This document shows positions 37,456 to 45,615 of a DNA stretch of 64,000 nucleotides, piece by piece. The notes beneath the pieces are model-generated. The model did no database searches and had not been told where the DNA came from. It saw only the letters and a program-made list of their open reading frames with translations. A program made the position numbers and the translations under genes. The number at the start of each line of letters is the position of its first letter. Position 1 is the first letter of the stretch. This stretch comes from Filimonas sp. (GTDB lineage: Bacteria > Bacteroidota > Bacteroidia > Chitinophagales > Chitinophagaceae). Location: the NCBI GenBank assembly GCA_017306865.1, contig JAFKHH010000013.1, forward strand, positions 62,001 through 126,000, in the 5' to 3' direction.

Positions 37456-38952
37456 ATGAAAAAAATAACTTCAACAATAACACATACAAAAGGACGAAAT
37501 ACAATTTCGTTGCCTCTTGCAAAACGGTTGTGCATAGCAGTAGCGTTGGTAGTAGTGTTGGGCTCCTGTAAGAAACTGCTCGACATTGATCCTGTAACCT
37601 CCATTGCAGCAGAGAAATTCTGGAAGTCAAAAAATGATATGAAAACCGGTATGGCAGGTGTGTACTCCAGTATTCAGACCATGCTTAGTTCTAACTACAT
37701 TGTATGGGGCGATCTGCGGTCTGACAACCTGGATATTGGTGGCAACAATAACTATAAGACGCAATGTCTTGGTGCATTAACTGCAACCTCTGCCGGCACA
37801 GACTGGACACTGGTATATGCGGCGATCGGTAATATCAATACGGCCATCAAGTACATTTCCACGATCATAAATCGCGATCCTAGCATTAGCCAGGTAGAGG
37901 TAAATGATAATCTTGCGCAGCTCTATAGCCTGCGTGCTTATTGCTATTTCACACTCATTCGCGTATGGGGGCCTGTACCTTTGTGGACAGAACCGTATGA
38001 AAATATAAATGAGCCGCCTTCCCGCGCGCGCAGCTCTGTGGACTCCGTAATGAATCTCATTATACTGCCTGATATACAACGTGCGTTTCCACTGTTTGAC
38101 CCTAACAAAGCGAGGATGGTATGGTATGTAAACAGCGGCATGACATACGCATTGCTTACGGATGTGTACATGTGGCTGAAAAAATATGACAAGGCACTAG
38201 AGGCATCCAATAACCTGATAGGTAAATATGATCTTTTACCCAAAGACAGGTGGAAAGAAATATTTGTAGCGCCGGACCAGGATAATTCCAATAGAGCAGA
38301 AAATATATGGAGCATTTATTGGGACTGGACAACAGATAAAGCATCCGGATTGTATAATCAATTTTCCAATGGCAGTAACAGTACAAGTTGTGCAATGGAC
38401 ATTGACATCTATAACCGTTGGGTAACGGAGCGCTATACAGATATTCGTTTTGCGCTGACTACAGATACCAATTCTACTACAAGACAAAAGCAATGCAAAT
38501 TTCTACCGGTAAATCTTGATGCAAACAAATTCCAGGTGTATCCGAAGAATGGACAACAGAATACGTACTACTGCATTTACCGCTGGGCAGATATTTATTT
38601 GCTACGTGCAGAAGCGTTTGCAAACCTGAATGACTTTGCATCTGCCGGTACAATTGTAAATGCCGTGCGTGTACGCGCCGGACTGAAGCCAATGATCTTT
38701 ACCGGAACGAATGTGTCGGACATGCTGGATGTTATTTTATATGAACGTCAGAAAGAGTTGTTTGGCGAATCTAAGCGATGGTATGATCTAGTGCGTAATG
38801 GCAGAGTGCCGGAAGTAATGAACCCAATACTCATGCGTAGGGGCGTACCCGGCGGTTGGGGTAGTGATCTGCGTAAAATATTATGGCCGATCAATCGTAC
38901 CGTACTAAATAGTAATAAGCTCATCACGCCAAATCAGCCGTGGTCTGATTAA
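37456..38952 (+). CDS. SusD-like lipoprotein (second)
   Basis: A 498-residue RagB/SusD family surface lipoprotein with lipobox LGSC (Cys 38). Motifs: LLDIDPVTSIAAEKFWKS, LYSLRAYCYFTLIRVWGPVPLW, YALLTDVYMWLKKYDKALE, WADIYLLRAEAFANL, ILYERQKELFGESKRWYDLVRNG and a C-terminal ending NSNKLITPNQPWSD. It begins 12 bp after the second susC and forms the binding lid of that transporter. Confidence 0.95.
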   Translation: MKKITSTITHTKGRNTISLPLAKRLCIAVALVVVLGSCKKLLDIDPVTSIAAEKFWKSKNDMKTGMAGVYSSIQTMLSSNYIVWGDLRSDNLDIGGNNNYKTQCLGALTATSAGTDWTLVYAAIGNINTAIKYISTIINRDPSISQVEVNDNLAQLYSLRAYCYFTLIRVWGPVPLWTEPYENINEPPSRARSSVDSVMNLIILPDIQRAFPLFDPNKARMVWYVNSGMTYALLTDVYMWLKKYDKALEASNNLIGKYDLLPKDRWKEIFVAPDQDNSNRAENIWSIYWDWTTDKASGLYNQFSNGSNSTSCAMDIDIYNRWVTERYTDIRFALTTDTNSTTRQKQCKFLPVNLDANKFQVYPKNGQQNTYYCIYRWADIYLLRAEAFANLNDFASAGTIVNAVRVRAGLKPMIFTGTNVSDMLDVILYERQKELFGESKRWYDLVRNGRVPEVMNPILMRRGVPGGWGSDLRKILWPINRTVLNSNKLITPNQPWSD

Positions 38953-38990
38953 AAATAGCAACAGATCTTTTGTTTAGAAAAATTGAAAGC

Positions 38991-39677
38991 ATGAAAACAA
39001 ATTATATATACAGGAACACTTTGCTGGTACTCGCCTTGGCGGCAACGGTGCTATTGACCGGCTGTTATAAAATGCAGCAGAGCTGGGATTATAAGCAGCA
39101 CGTGATTGATCCGCATACAAATAAAACGGCGTGGGCATTTATTAAAAGCCGTGGCACAAATGGGTTTCCGGATACACTATTATCTTTAATGGAAAGAGGC
39201 ATCCGCTATGCAGGTATAGATACAGCAGAGTATGAAAAGTCTGACAGAACATATATACTTCTGCAAAATGCCGCAGTGCGCGGTGGCGTAGATGCCTACT
39301 TCTCACACTACCAGATAGATGATGTAGATAATCTTGGTCTGCCTATACAACGCCCTGCTAACTCATGGGAGGAATATCCGGTGGAGCAGGTAAAGAATTA
39401 TTTTCTCTGGCTCATACTGCAAGGCGAATACACGTATGATAATGTAGGTTCGAATAACATGAATGTAAAAACGCTGATGCCTCCTGGTGCCGATCCTGCT
39501 AATCCGGAAAGTGTAATGGGCATTCGCAACTATCCCGGCCCGCAAAGCACCGATCTGCGTAATACACAGTTATACCTGAACGCATATCTGAATGCACCGC
39601 GGCCTATTAAAGTAGTAACAGGTGGTTTCATCAACACGAATGGGCCTGCGCACATGGTAGCAACAGCACCGTGGTAG
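38991..39677 (+). CDS. Fasciclin-like lipoprotein
   Basis: A 228-residue lipoprotein (LTGC, Cys 25). The ATG at 38991 was preferred to 38970 because it starts the signal peptide directly. The segment NKTAWAFIKSR, LLSLMERGIRYAGI and TYILLQNAAV resembles fasciclin (FAS1) domains that often follow SusC/SusD pairs in Bacteroidota. The rest has no recognised motif. It is the last gene of the six-gene run and is followed by a hairpin terminator. A ligand-binding or adhesive surface role is inferred. Confidence 0.7.
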   Translation: MKTNYIYRNTLLVLALAATVLLTGCYKMQQSWDYKQHVIDPHTNKTAWAFIKSRGTNGFPDTLLSLMERGIRYAGIDTAEYEKSDRTYILLQNAAVRGGVDAYFSHYQIDDVDNLGLPIQRPANSWEEYPVEQVKNYFLWLILQGEYTYDNVGSNNMNVKTLMPPGADPANPESVMGIRNYPGPQSTDLRNTQLYLNAYLNAPRPIKVVTGGFINTNGPAHMVATAPW

Positions 39678-39726
39678 CAAGGAACTTAAAATCTTTTTCC
39701 AATAGCAGCAGTTTTAAGCTGTAATC

Positions 39727-39756
39727 CTGGCCGGATGTTTATCTGGCCAGCCTTTT
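39727..39756 (+). terminator. Terminator of the adhesin-SusCD operon
   Basis: Arms ctggcc and ggccag (39727-39732 with 39745-39750) close a stem followed by cc and five T residues. It lies 50 bp after the fasciclin-like gene. Confidence 0.7.
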
Positions 39757-39757
39757 T

Positions 39758-39848
39758 GTGAGTGGTGAGTTGTCAGTAGTGAATTGTGAGTTGTGAGTGC
39801 AATATTCAATGAGCATTGTACATTGAATATTGAGCGTTGAATATTGCT
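39758..39848. repeat. Degenerate gtgagtt tandem repeat and inverted repeat
   Basis: Several imperfect copies of gtgagtt (gtgagtggtgagttgtcag, then gaattgtgagttgtgagt) are followed by caatattcaatg (39800-39811) and its inverse cattgaatattg (39821-39832), with a partial third copy. Such low-complexity intergenic repeats are common in this phylum; a function is not known. Confidence 0.55.
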
Positions 39849-39849
39849 T

Positions 39850-40347
39850 CTATCTCTCTACAATAGCAGCATACATCATACCGCCAAAACTGGAGGGATA
39901 TGTGGCAAGCTTAGCAGATTGGTAACCAAGTGGTGCGAATAGTTTTTGCAACGAAGCAAAGTCGATCGGGTAGGGGACCCATTTATTCGCATGCAAGGTG
40001 TCGTACTCTACAAAAACAAAGCGGGGAGAATCTGTAAAAAATGCTTCCAGTTTTCGAATAAGCGCTACTTTATCCGGAACATAATGAAATGCATTCGCCA
40101 GTAATATACCATCCAGCCTGGACAGTGGCAGCGCATCCGTGATCATATTAGCCTGGTGGAAGTGAATATTTTTCTCTTTGAAATGTTGTGGTTGCTGATC
40201 AATGGCAATAATACTACTGCCACCTGGTAATAAGCTGGCCAATGCCTTTGTAAACGTGCCTGCACCACAGCCAAGGTCAGCCCAATGCTGTGCATGCGTA
40301 CCGGTAATAGCTCCGCTTATTAATTCCTTTGCATCTTCCTGGTTCAT
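39850..40347 (-). CDS. SAM-dependent methyltransferase (class I)
   Basis: A 165-residue protein with the methyltransferase-11-type core: HWADLGCGAGTFTKAL (SAM-binding motif I), IIAIDQQPQ (acidic end of beta 2) and GILLANAFHYVPDK (motif IV region). The length is short but contains the whole Rossmann core. No substrate-binding domain is seen, so the substrate is unknown. It is on the same strand as dxs, 54 bp downstream of it. Confidence 0.85.
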   Translation of the reverse strand: MNQEDAKELISGAITGTHAQHWADLGCGAGTFTKALASLLPGGSSIIAIDQQPQHFKEKNIHFHQANMITDALPLSRLDGILLANAFHYVPDKVALIRKLEAFFTDSPRFVFVEYDTLHANKWVPYPIDFASLQKLFAPLGYQSAKLATYPSSFGGMMYAAIVER

Positions 40348-40401
40348 CTTTTAAAGATAGCGAAATGCGGGCTGATAAGCTCTGGAAGAGGATGTTTTGG
40401 T

Positions 40402-42339
40402 TTAGCTATGTTGCAACATGCCATTGCTCACAATCTTGCTATTGTGTTTGTTGTTCGATGAGAGCTTTCTTATCAAAGTAACAATAGCTTCCTTATCGTA
40501 ACCATAGAGGTGATGTAGCTCCTGTTGCGTGCCTTGTGTTGCAAAAGTATCCGGTAAACCCAAACGCTTGAACGTAGCATGATAGTCATGCGCTACCATA
40601 AACTCCATTACAGTACTTCCCACACCTCCGGCAATACAACCATCTTCTATAGTGATCACTGTAGTGTATTGCTGAAACACCTCGTGCAGTAACACTTCAT
40701 CCAATGGTTTAAAAAAACGAAGATCATAATGCGCTATCTGCAATCCTTCTTGTTCCAGTTCTTCACAGGCAGCTACTGCATATTGCCCCACAGGGCCGAG
40801 CGAAAGAATAGCAATATCTTTTCCTTCTTTGATCTTCCGTCCCGTGCCTATGGGTAATTGTTCGAAGTCTCCGGCGAGAGTGCCATAGCCCGCACCTCTT
40901 GGATAACGGATGGCAAAAGGCCCACTCACAATGCCTGCTTGCGCAGTATAAAGCAAATGCCTGAAATCAGCTAAGTCCATAGGTGAAGCTGCTATGATAC
41001 CTGGCACGCATCTCAGGAAAGCAATGTCAAACGCACCGTGATGCGTAGGCCCATCGGCACCTACCACACCTGCACGGTCTATACAGAAAACAACATTCAG
41101 TTGTTGCAATGCTACATCATGGATCAACTGGTCATACGCACGTTGCAAAAAAGTAGAATAGATCGTACAAAAAGGAAGTAATCCATCTGCCGCAAGCCCG
41201 GCAGAAAAAGTAACTGCATGTTGCTCCGTAATACCTACATCAAACACACGTTCCGGCATCTCTTTTTTCATACGCGTAAGTGCGCTGCCCGATAGCATAG
41301 CTGGCGTTACTGCCATTATACGTTCATTCTTCTTTGCCAATTCTGCCAGTGTATTGCCAAACACCTCTTGGAATGTTACGGGTTGCATAGCGGTTGTTGC
41401 ATTAGCAACTCTTATGCCCGTTGTTTTATCAAACGTTCCTGTTGCATGCCATTTCGCCTTGTCCGTCATTGCCGGCGCAAAGCCTTTCCCTTTCTCTGTT
41501 ATACAATGCAATAGTTTGGGGCCGGGTATATGTTTTAGCCGCTCCAATACACTCATTAGCGTTTTCAGGTCGTGTCCATCTACTGGTCCGAAGTACCGGA
41601 TGTTCAGCGCTTCAAAAAGATTGCTATAATGCAACAAGCCTGCTTTAACGATCTTCTCTAGCTTGCGCACCATCTCCACGGGCCATTTGTCTTGTTGCCC
41701 ATTAAACGACAATAATTTTTTTACACGTGCTTTCAGTGCATTGTAATGCCTGTCTGTTGTTAACCCTGTCAGATAGTTTTGCAATGCACCCGTGTTTGCA
41801 TCTATCGACATATCGTTGTCATTTAGTATCACCAGCATATTAGGCCGTTCATGCCCAGCGTTGTTCAGTGCTTCAAACGCCATTCCCGCCGTCATGGCAC
41901 CATCACCGATTACTGCTATATGTTGCCGCGTATCGTCGCCTCTGTATTTAGCAGCACTTGCCATACCCAATATAGCAGAGATAGAGGTAGAAGAGTGTCC
42001 TGTGCCAAACGCATCATACTCGCTCTCCTCCATACTGGGAAAGCCGCTGATGCCACCCAGCAACCTGTTTGTGTGGAACCGCTCTCTTCTTCCTGTTAAG
42101 AGCTTGTGCGGATATGCCTGGTGACCTACATCCCATACCAGTTTGTCTGCAGGCATATTGAATACATAATGCAAGGCAACAGTCAGCTCTACCACGCCGA
42201 GGCTGGAGCTGAAATGGCCGCCGTTTGCCGAAACATGATCTATTAAAAATGCCCGCAGTTCATCGCAAAGTTCTTGTAATGCAGGCAGGGAAAAGCGCTT
42301 CAGGTCTTCGGGTGTATTTATATGTGGCAGCACTGGCAT
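40402..42339 (-). CDS. dxs: 1-deoxy-D-xylulose-5-phosphate synthase
   Basis: A 645-residue thiamine-diphosphate enzyme that joins pyruvate and glyceraldehyde-3-phosphate in the first step of the MEP isoprenoid pathway. The start at 42339 gives MPVLPHINTPEDLKRFSL, the normal DXS N-terminus; the open frame further upstream is not DXS-like. Motifs: SLGVVELTVALHYVF, WDVGHQAYPHK, GTGHSSTSISA, GDGAMTAGMAFEALNNAGH (ThDP/Mg site), ITEQHAVTFSAGLA (catalytic Glu), and DRAGVVGADGPTHHGAFD. The length is typical. It is divergent from the MocR gene across a 78-bp gap. Confidence 0.96.
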   Translation of the reverse strand: MPVLPHINTPEDLKRFSLPALQELCDELRAFLIDHVSANGGHFSSSLGVVELTVALHYVFNMPADKLVWDVGHQAYPHKLLTGRRERFHTNRLLGGISGFPSMEESEYDAFGTGHSSTSISAILGMASAAKYRGDDTRQHIAVIGDGAMTAGMAFEALNNAGHERPNMLVILNDNDMSIDANTGALQNYLTGLTTDRHYNALKARVKKLLSFNGQQDKWPVEMVRKLEKIVKAGLLHYSNLFEALNIRYFGPVDGHDLKTLMSVLERLKHIPGPKLLHCITEKGKGFAPAMTDKAKWHATGTFDKTTGIRVANATTAMQPVTFQEVFGNTLAELAKKNERIMAVTPAMLSGSALTRMKKEMPERVFDVGITEQHAVTFSAGLAADGLLPFCTIYSTFLQRAYDQLIHDVALQQLNVVFCIDRAGVVGADGPTHHGAFDIAFLRCVPGIIAASPMDLADFRHLLYTAQAGIVSGPFAIRYPRGAGYGTLAGDFEQLPIGTGRKIKEGKDIAILSLGPVGQYAVAACEELEQEGLQIAHYDLRFFKPLDEVLLHEVFQQYTTVITIEDGCIAGGVGSTVMEFMVAHDYHATFKRLGLPDTFATQGTQQELHHLYGYDKEAIVTLIRKLSSNNKHNSKIVSNGMLQHS

Positions 42340-42378
42340 GCGTATTCTTTTGCTCAAAATTAGATTACCTATTTTTGC

Positions 42379-42415
42379 AGTACAGGTACAGAATAGGTAA
42401 AAATTGCCGGTACAG
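42379..42415. promoter_or_regulatory. Putative MocR operator in dxs / MocR gap
   Basis: agtacaggtacag (42379-42391) and ccggtacag (42407-42415) lie directly before the MocR start. The exact reverse complement ctgtaccgg occurs at 45536-45544 in another control region. MocR proteins usually bind close to their own genes, so these are candidate autoregulatory sites. Confidence 0.55.
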
Positions 42416-42417
42416 AT

Positions 42418-43824
42418 ATGAAAACATATAAGTTCGAAGTATTCACCAGTGTGATAGAGAGAAAGATCAGGGAGGGTATTTTCAAACCCGGTCATAAATT
42501 GCCATCTGTCCGCGAACTGAAGGAGCAGTATCAAACAAGTACTACTACTGTGCAAAATGGTTATGATTATCTCGTTATCCGTGGCCTGGTAGAGAGTGTG
42601 CCCAAATCAGGTTATTATGTGCGCAACAAGCCCGGGCTATCTGCACCGCTAACTAAAAGTAAACGTAAGCCTGTAGTAAGAGATGCTATTTTCAAACATC
42701 ACCTCTCGCTTACTACCACACTTCGCGAAGGTAGAAAGTATTCAGAGTTTAATGTAGCTGCACCCGGCGACCTGCTGATGCCGCAAAAGTTATTGCTTCG
42801 CACCATGCAGGAAGTGATCCGCGAACAGGGTGCGGGTTTACTGCGCTATTATCCTTCCAATGGATCCGTAGATTTAAAAAACAATATCGTAAGGCGTGCA
42901 GCCGCGCAGGAAACTAGTATTGATCCTGAAGAATTGCTGATTACAGACGGTGCCTTGCAAGCGTTGTACATTGCCTTGTCTGCTGTTTGCAATGTGGGCG
43001 ATGTAGTAGCGGTGGAAAGCCCATGTGTGTTTTCTGTACTGGAAGTGATCAGGGTATTGCAACTTAAAGTGATCGAAATACCTGTTCATCCGCAAACAGG
43101 ATTTGATATTGACTTTTTTAGAAAAGCCTGCCACAGCAATACTGTGAAGGCTGCCATTGTAACACCTAATTTTCATAACCCAACAGGCTTGTTGCTTACA
43201 GATGAACAGAAGCAGGCATTGTTATTGGTAGCACAGCAATACAATGTGGCGCTGATAGAAAATGATATGTATGGCGATCTGAATTTTTATGGGCAAAGGC
43301 CATCTACTATAAGATCGTTTGATGATAGCGGGCTTGTATTATCTTATTCATCGTATGCTAAAACGCTGGCGCCCGGCATACGCCTCGGTTGGTTAGCTGC
43401 CGGAAAGTTTACACAACGTGCCGAGCAGATCAGGTTTGCATTAGGCAGCACGGTATCGCCCTTGTATCAGGAAACGATCAATCGTCTGTTATCCGGCAAT
43501 AGCTACGACAGGCATGTACGCGCATTACGAATACAACTCGCAAAGAACGCCCATCTTGCCATTAACCTGCTTGCTGATCATTTTCCTAAAAACACAACCA
43601 TCGGTACGCCATCCGGTGGATATAATCTTTGGGTAAAACTCTCTGATGATACAGACATGGCGCGTTTCTATGCGCAATGCGAAAAGATAGGTGTACGATT
43701 TACGCCGGGCTATACATTCTCTTTCTCCGGCGGCTTTGACAAACATTTCAGGCTTGTGTTTGCCGATCGCTTTTCCTCGAGAAGAATAGAAGCAATAAAG
43801 CTGGTGGGAAAGCGGGTGAGGTAA
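42418..43824 (+). CDS. MocR-type GntR regulator with aminotransferase domain
   Basis: A 468-residue regulator. Residues 1-70 form a GntR winged helix (VIERKIREGIFKPGHKLPSVRELKEQY, TTTVQNGYDYLVIRGLVES), then a linker and a class I/II PLP-dependent aminotransferase-like domain. The PLP lysine lies in SYAKTLAPGIRLGW; other landmarks are NFHNPTGLLLTDEQK and ENDMYGDLNFYG (the Asp and Tyr that hold PLP). MocR proteins usually use the domain as a sensor of PLP or amino compounds rather than as a catalyst. The sequence does not name the ligand. The shared ccggtacag motif suggests it also controls the thioesterase/GNAT genes 2 kb downstream. Confidence 0.93.
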   Translation: MKTYKFEVFTSVIERKIREGIFKPGHKLPSVRELKEQYQTSTTTVQNGYDYLVIRGLVESVPKSGYYVRNKPGLSAPLTKSKRKPVVRDAIFKHHLSLTTTLREGRKYSEFNVAAPGDLLMPQKLLLRTMQEVIREQGAGLLRYYPSNGSVDLKNNIVRRAAAQETSIDPEELLITDGALQALYIALSAVCNVGDVVAVESPCVFSVLEVIRVLQLKVIEIPVHPQTGFDIDFFRKACHSNTVKAAIVTPNFHNPTGLLLTDEQKQALLLVAQQYNVALIENDMYGDLNFYGQRPSTIRSFDDSGLVLSYSSYAKTLAPGIRLGWLAAGKFTQRAEQIRFALGSTVSPLYQETINRLLSGNSYDRHVRALRIQLAKNAHLAINLLADHFPKNTTIGTPSGGYNLWVKLSDDTDMARFYAQCEKIGVRFTPGYTFSFSGGFDKHFRLVFADRFSSRRIEAIKLVGKRVR

Positions 43825-43865
43825 ATATTTTTGTTCCCGGCTTTAGTATTGTTATTGGGCATCCG

Positions 43866-43881
43866 TTGCGTCGCACTCTTA
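43866..43881. repeat. Left inverted repeat flanking toxin-like pair
   Basis: gttgcgtcgcactctt, exact inverse of 44905-44920. Similarity extends to about 37 nt with several mismatches. The two copies bracket the genes at 44003-44831. Confidence 0.7.
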
Positions 43882-44002
43882 CGCGTTCAGTTCATTATTC
43901 GACTTTTCTTGCCATTAATTTATTTTAAAAAAAGTCGTTCTGCGAGCGGTTTTGGCCTATACTCTATAATAGCAATGAAAAAGATGTGCTGACTCTTAGA
44001 AG

Positions 44003-44626
44003 TTAGAGCTTTTTTCTTGGGACGAAAAATCCCTTAATGCAATTAAGATTTCTGATGCAGATCTGAATATGTGTTTTTAATTGAATGCCCGCTCCCTCAA
44101 AAGCTGGGCCGCCTTCTGTAAATACGCCCCGAACAGTATCGAAAGATTTTAAATTGCTGAATCCGCTTGCATCAATGTCATCTTGAATTTGTACTTCTAT
44201 CTCATTGTGCATATATTCTATAACTGCACAATCCAGTTCTCGTAATATAAGATCCTTATGTTTATCTGTAGCAAGATCCCTATTTACAGGAAGAGTCTGA
44301 CCGAGTTGCCCCAAGTCATCTTTCATAGACGCGTAGTATTTTGCAAGTATACTCGTATGTGCGGAATCTGTAAAATCCAGGCAGTAATTGAGTTGATAAA
44401 CTACACCGAGCACAGCGGCTTTTTCTATTTTTCCTCGCTTTCTTTTATCTCTAGCCCATTGCAAGGCTCTTTCATAATTGTTTTCCCAGATATAAAACCC
44501 ATGCCCGAGCCAATCGAATAATTCACGGCTTTTTTCAACGCTATCGGGCAAGTGAACAAGTTTATCTCTTACGGATTCATCACAACCATGGAAACCAATG
44601 GTGATGTTGGGTCTGCTATTATACAT
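44003..44626 (-). CDS. Putative ADP-ribosyltransferase-like toxin (DUF3990-like)
   Basis: A 207-residue protein. The N-terminal ITIGFHGCDESV and FDWLGHGFYIWENNYERALQWA resemble DUF3990-type proteins, which are thought to share the ADP-ribosyltransferase fold. The C-terminal half is highly patterned: FDTVRGVFTEGGPAFEGAG, KTHIQICIRNLNCIKGFFVP. I cannot verify catalytic residues. It begins 4 nt after the stop of a 66-residue partner, the usual order of antitoxin then toxin. The two genes together are bounded by a 16-bp inverted repeat. A toxin-antitoxin role is inferred; it could also be a stand-alone modifying enzyme. Confidence 0.6.
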   Translation of the reverse strand: MYNSRPNITIGFHGCDESVRDKLVHLPDSVEKSRELFDWLGHGFYIWENNYERALQWARDKRKRGKIEKAAVLGVVYQLNYCLDFTDSAHTSILAKYYASMKDDLGQLGQTLPVNRDLATDKHKDLILRELDCAVIEYMHNEIEVQIQDDIDASGFSNLKSFDTVRGVFTEGGPAFEGAGIQLKTHIQICIRNLNCIKGFFVPRKKL

Positions 44627-44630
44627 TAAG

Positions 44631-44831
44631 CTATTTAGAAGCCTCTGCAGTTGCTTTTTTCAGGTTAGAATATGGTTTAGTAAAATTGCCTTTGGGTGTA
44701 AGGATCCCTGAAGCCACTAGTCTTGCAAGAGAAGCTTGTTTTGATTTTGGTCTTGATCGGAGTTTTTCTGTTAACTCGGTTAATAATTCTAATTGTGTTT
44801 TTTCGTTCACCACAGGAGCAATTTGTAGCAA
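44631..44831 (-). CDS. Putative small antitoxin partner
   Basis: About 60-66 residues, coupled to the DUF3990-like gene by a 4-nt gap. There is no ATG at the start: TTG at 44831 or GTG at 44813/44810 must be used, so the exact N-terminus is uncertain. The visible protein is helical and basic (LELLTELTEKLRSRPKSKQ, then ASLARLVASGILTPKGNFTK). No known antitoxin domain is recognised. Confidence 0.55.
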   Translation of the reverse strand: MLQIAPVVNEKTQLELLTELTEKLRSRPKSKQASLARLVASGILTPKGNFTKPYSNLKKATAEASK

Positions 44832-44904
44832 ATTTACAAAATATTGTTATTAGATAAATGTACAGAATAAATGACTAAGAAGTTTAATAGCGAACCGGAC
44901 GCAC

Positions 44905-44920
44905 AAGAGTGCGACGCAAC
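44905..44920. repeat. Right inverted repeat flanking toxin-like pair
   Basis: aagagtgcgacgcaac, inverse of 43866-43881. It lies 74 bp beyond the small partner gene. Confidence 0.7.
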
Positions 44921-44963
44921 AGATGTTGAGCAATGTGTTGTGGCCGGGTATAAAATGTCATAC

Positions 44964-45437
44964 TTACCTTCCCGCTGCCTTATCGCCATATAAAGTCATA
45001 ACCGTACTGGTAACCATTGCTACCACCTTGCCTTCTTCATTTTTTACCTCGCAGATATAATGGGTAATGGTTCTGCCGCTCTGTAATGGCTTTGCAATTG
45101 CCCACAATTTTGATTTCCATACAGGCCTGTAAAAATTGATCTTTAATTCAATAGAAGTAAACGATTGGCCTTCCTCCATTAATGTAGAGTGTGCAGTGCC
45201 GATGGCTGCATCTGCCAGTTCGCAGATCAGGCCACCATGTACAGTACCTTGTTGGTTGCCGTGCAATTCAGTGTCTGCAAGAATGACAACTGTTGCAGTG
45301 CCGTGGTCTATAGCAGTAATCTCAAATGATAAAGTGCGTGAAATGGCTGTCGGATATTTCAGGTGTGTTTCCATGTCCGCTGTAAGTGTACCTGCTAGCT
45401 GGTGTCTGAGATAATCCAGTACTGAAATTTTTGGCAT
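44964..45437 (-). CDS. PaaI family hotdog thioesterase
   Basis: A 157-residue hotdog-fold acyl-CoA thioesterase. The start at 45437 (MPKISVLDYLRHQLAG) is preferred; the longer frame to 45599 runs through the operator region and is not thioesterase-like. The motif GTVHGGLICELADAAIGTA carries the HGG loop and the helical acidic residue of PaaI-type enzymes, and INFYRPVWKSKL is the usual following strand. The substrate is probably an aryl- or acyl-CoA; it cannot be told from sequence. The gene is divergent from a GNAT gene and shares a MocR-like motif region with it. Confidence 0.9.
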   Translation of the reverse strand: MPKISVLDYLRHQLAGTLTADMETHLKYPTAISRTLSFEITAIDHGTATVVILADTELHGNQQGTVHGGLICELADAAIGTAHSTLMEEGQSFTSIELKINFYRPVWKSKLWAIAKPLQSGRTITHYICEVKNEEGKVVAMVTSTVMTLYGDKAAGR

Positions 45438-45473
45438 AATACAAATCTGATTAGCCGGTAAAATTATCCACCT

Positions 45474-45566
45474 TACCGGTACAAAAAGGAGTACAGTTGT
45501 TAAATATTCTACCATAACAGATTTGTTGCGAGTATCTGTACCGGTTTGTTTTGACTGTTCTGTACA
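45474..45566. promoter_or_regulatory. Putative MocR operator cluster
   Basis: Four tgtac-type boxes between the divergent thioesterase and GNAT genes: taccggtaca (45474-45483), agtacagt (45490-45497), tctgtaccggt (45535-45545) and tctgtaca (45559-45565). ctgtaccgg at 45536-45544 is the exact inverse of the motif before the MocR start. Confidence 0.55.
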
Positions 45567-45615
45567 ACTGCCGGCTCTGTAGTGCTGCTTAATTTGCACA
45601 CCTATTTAATAAACG

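Noticed and set aside
42340-42555. N-terminal extension of dxs by 72 residues
   Set aside because: The extension lies in the MocR control region and start of MocR, and does not resemble DXS; MPVLPHINTPEDL is the normal N-terminus.
45438-45599. N-terminal extension of the thioesterase gene
   Set aside because: It runs through the putative operator cluster and adds residues unlike any hotdog thioesterase.
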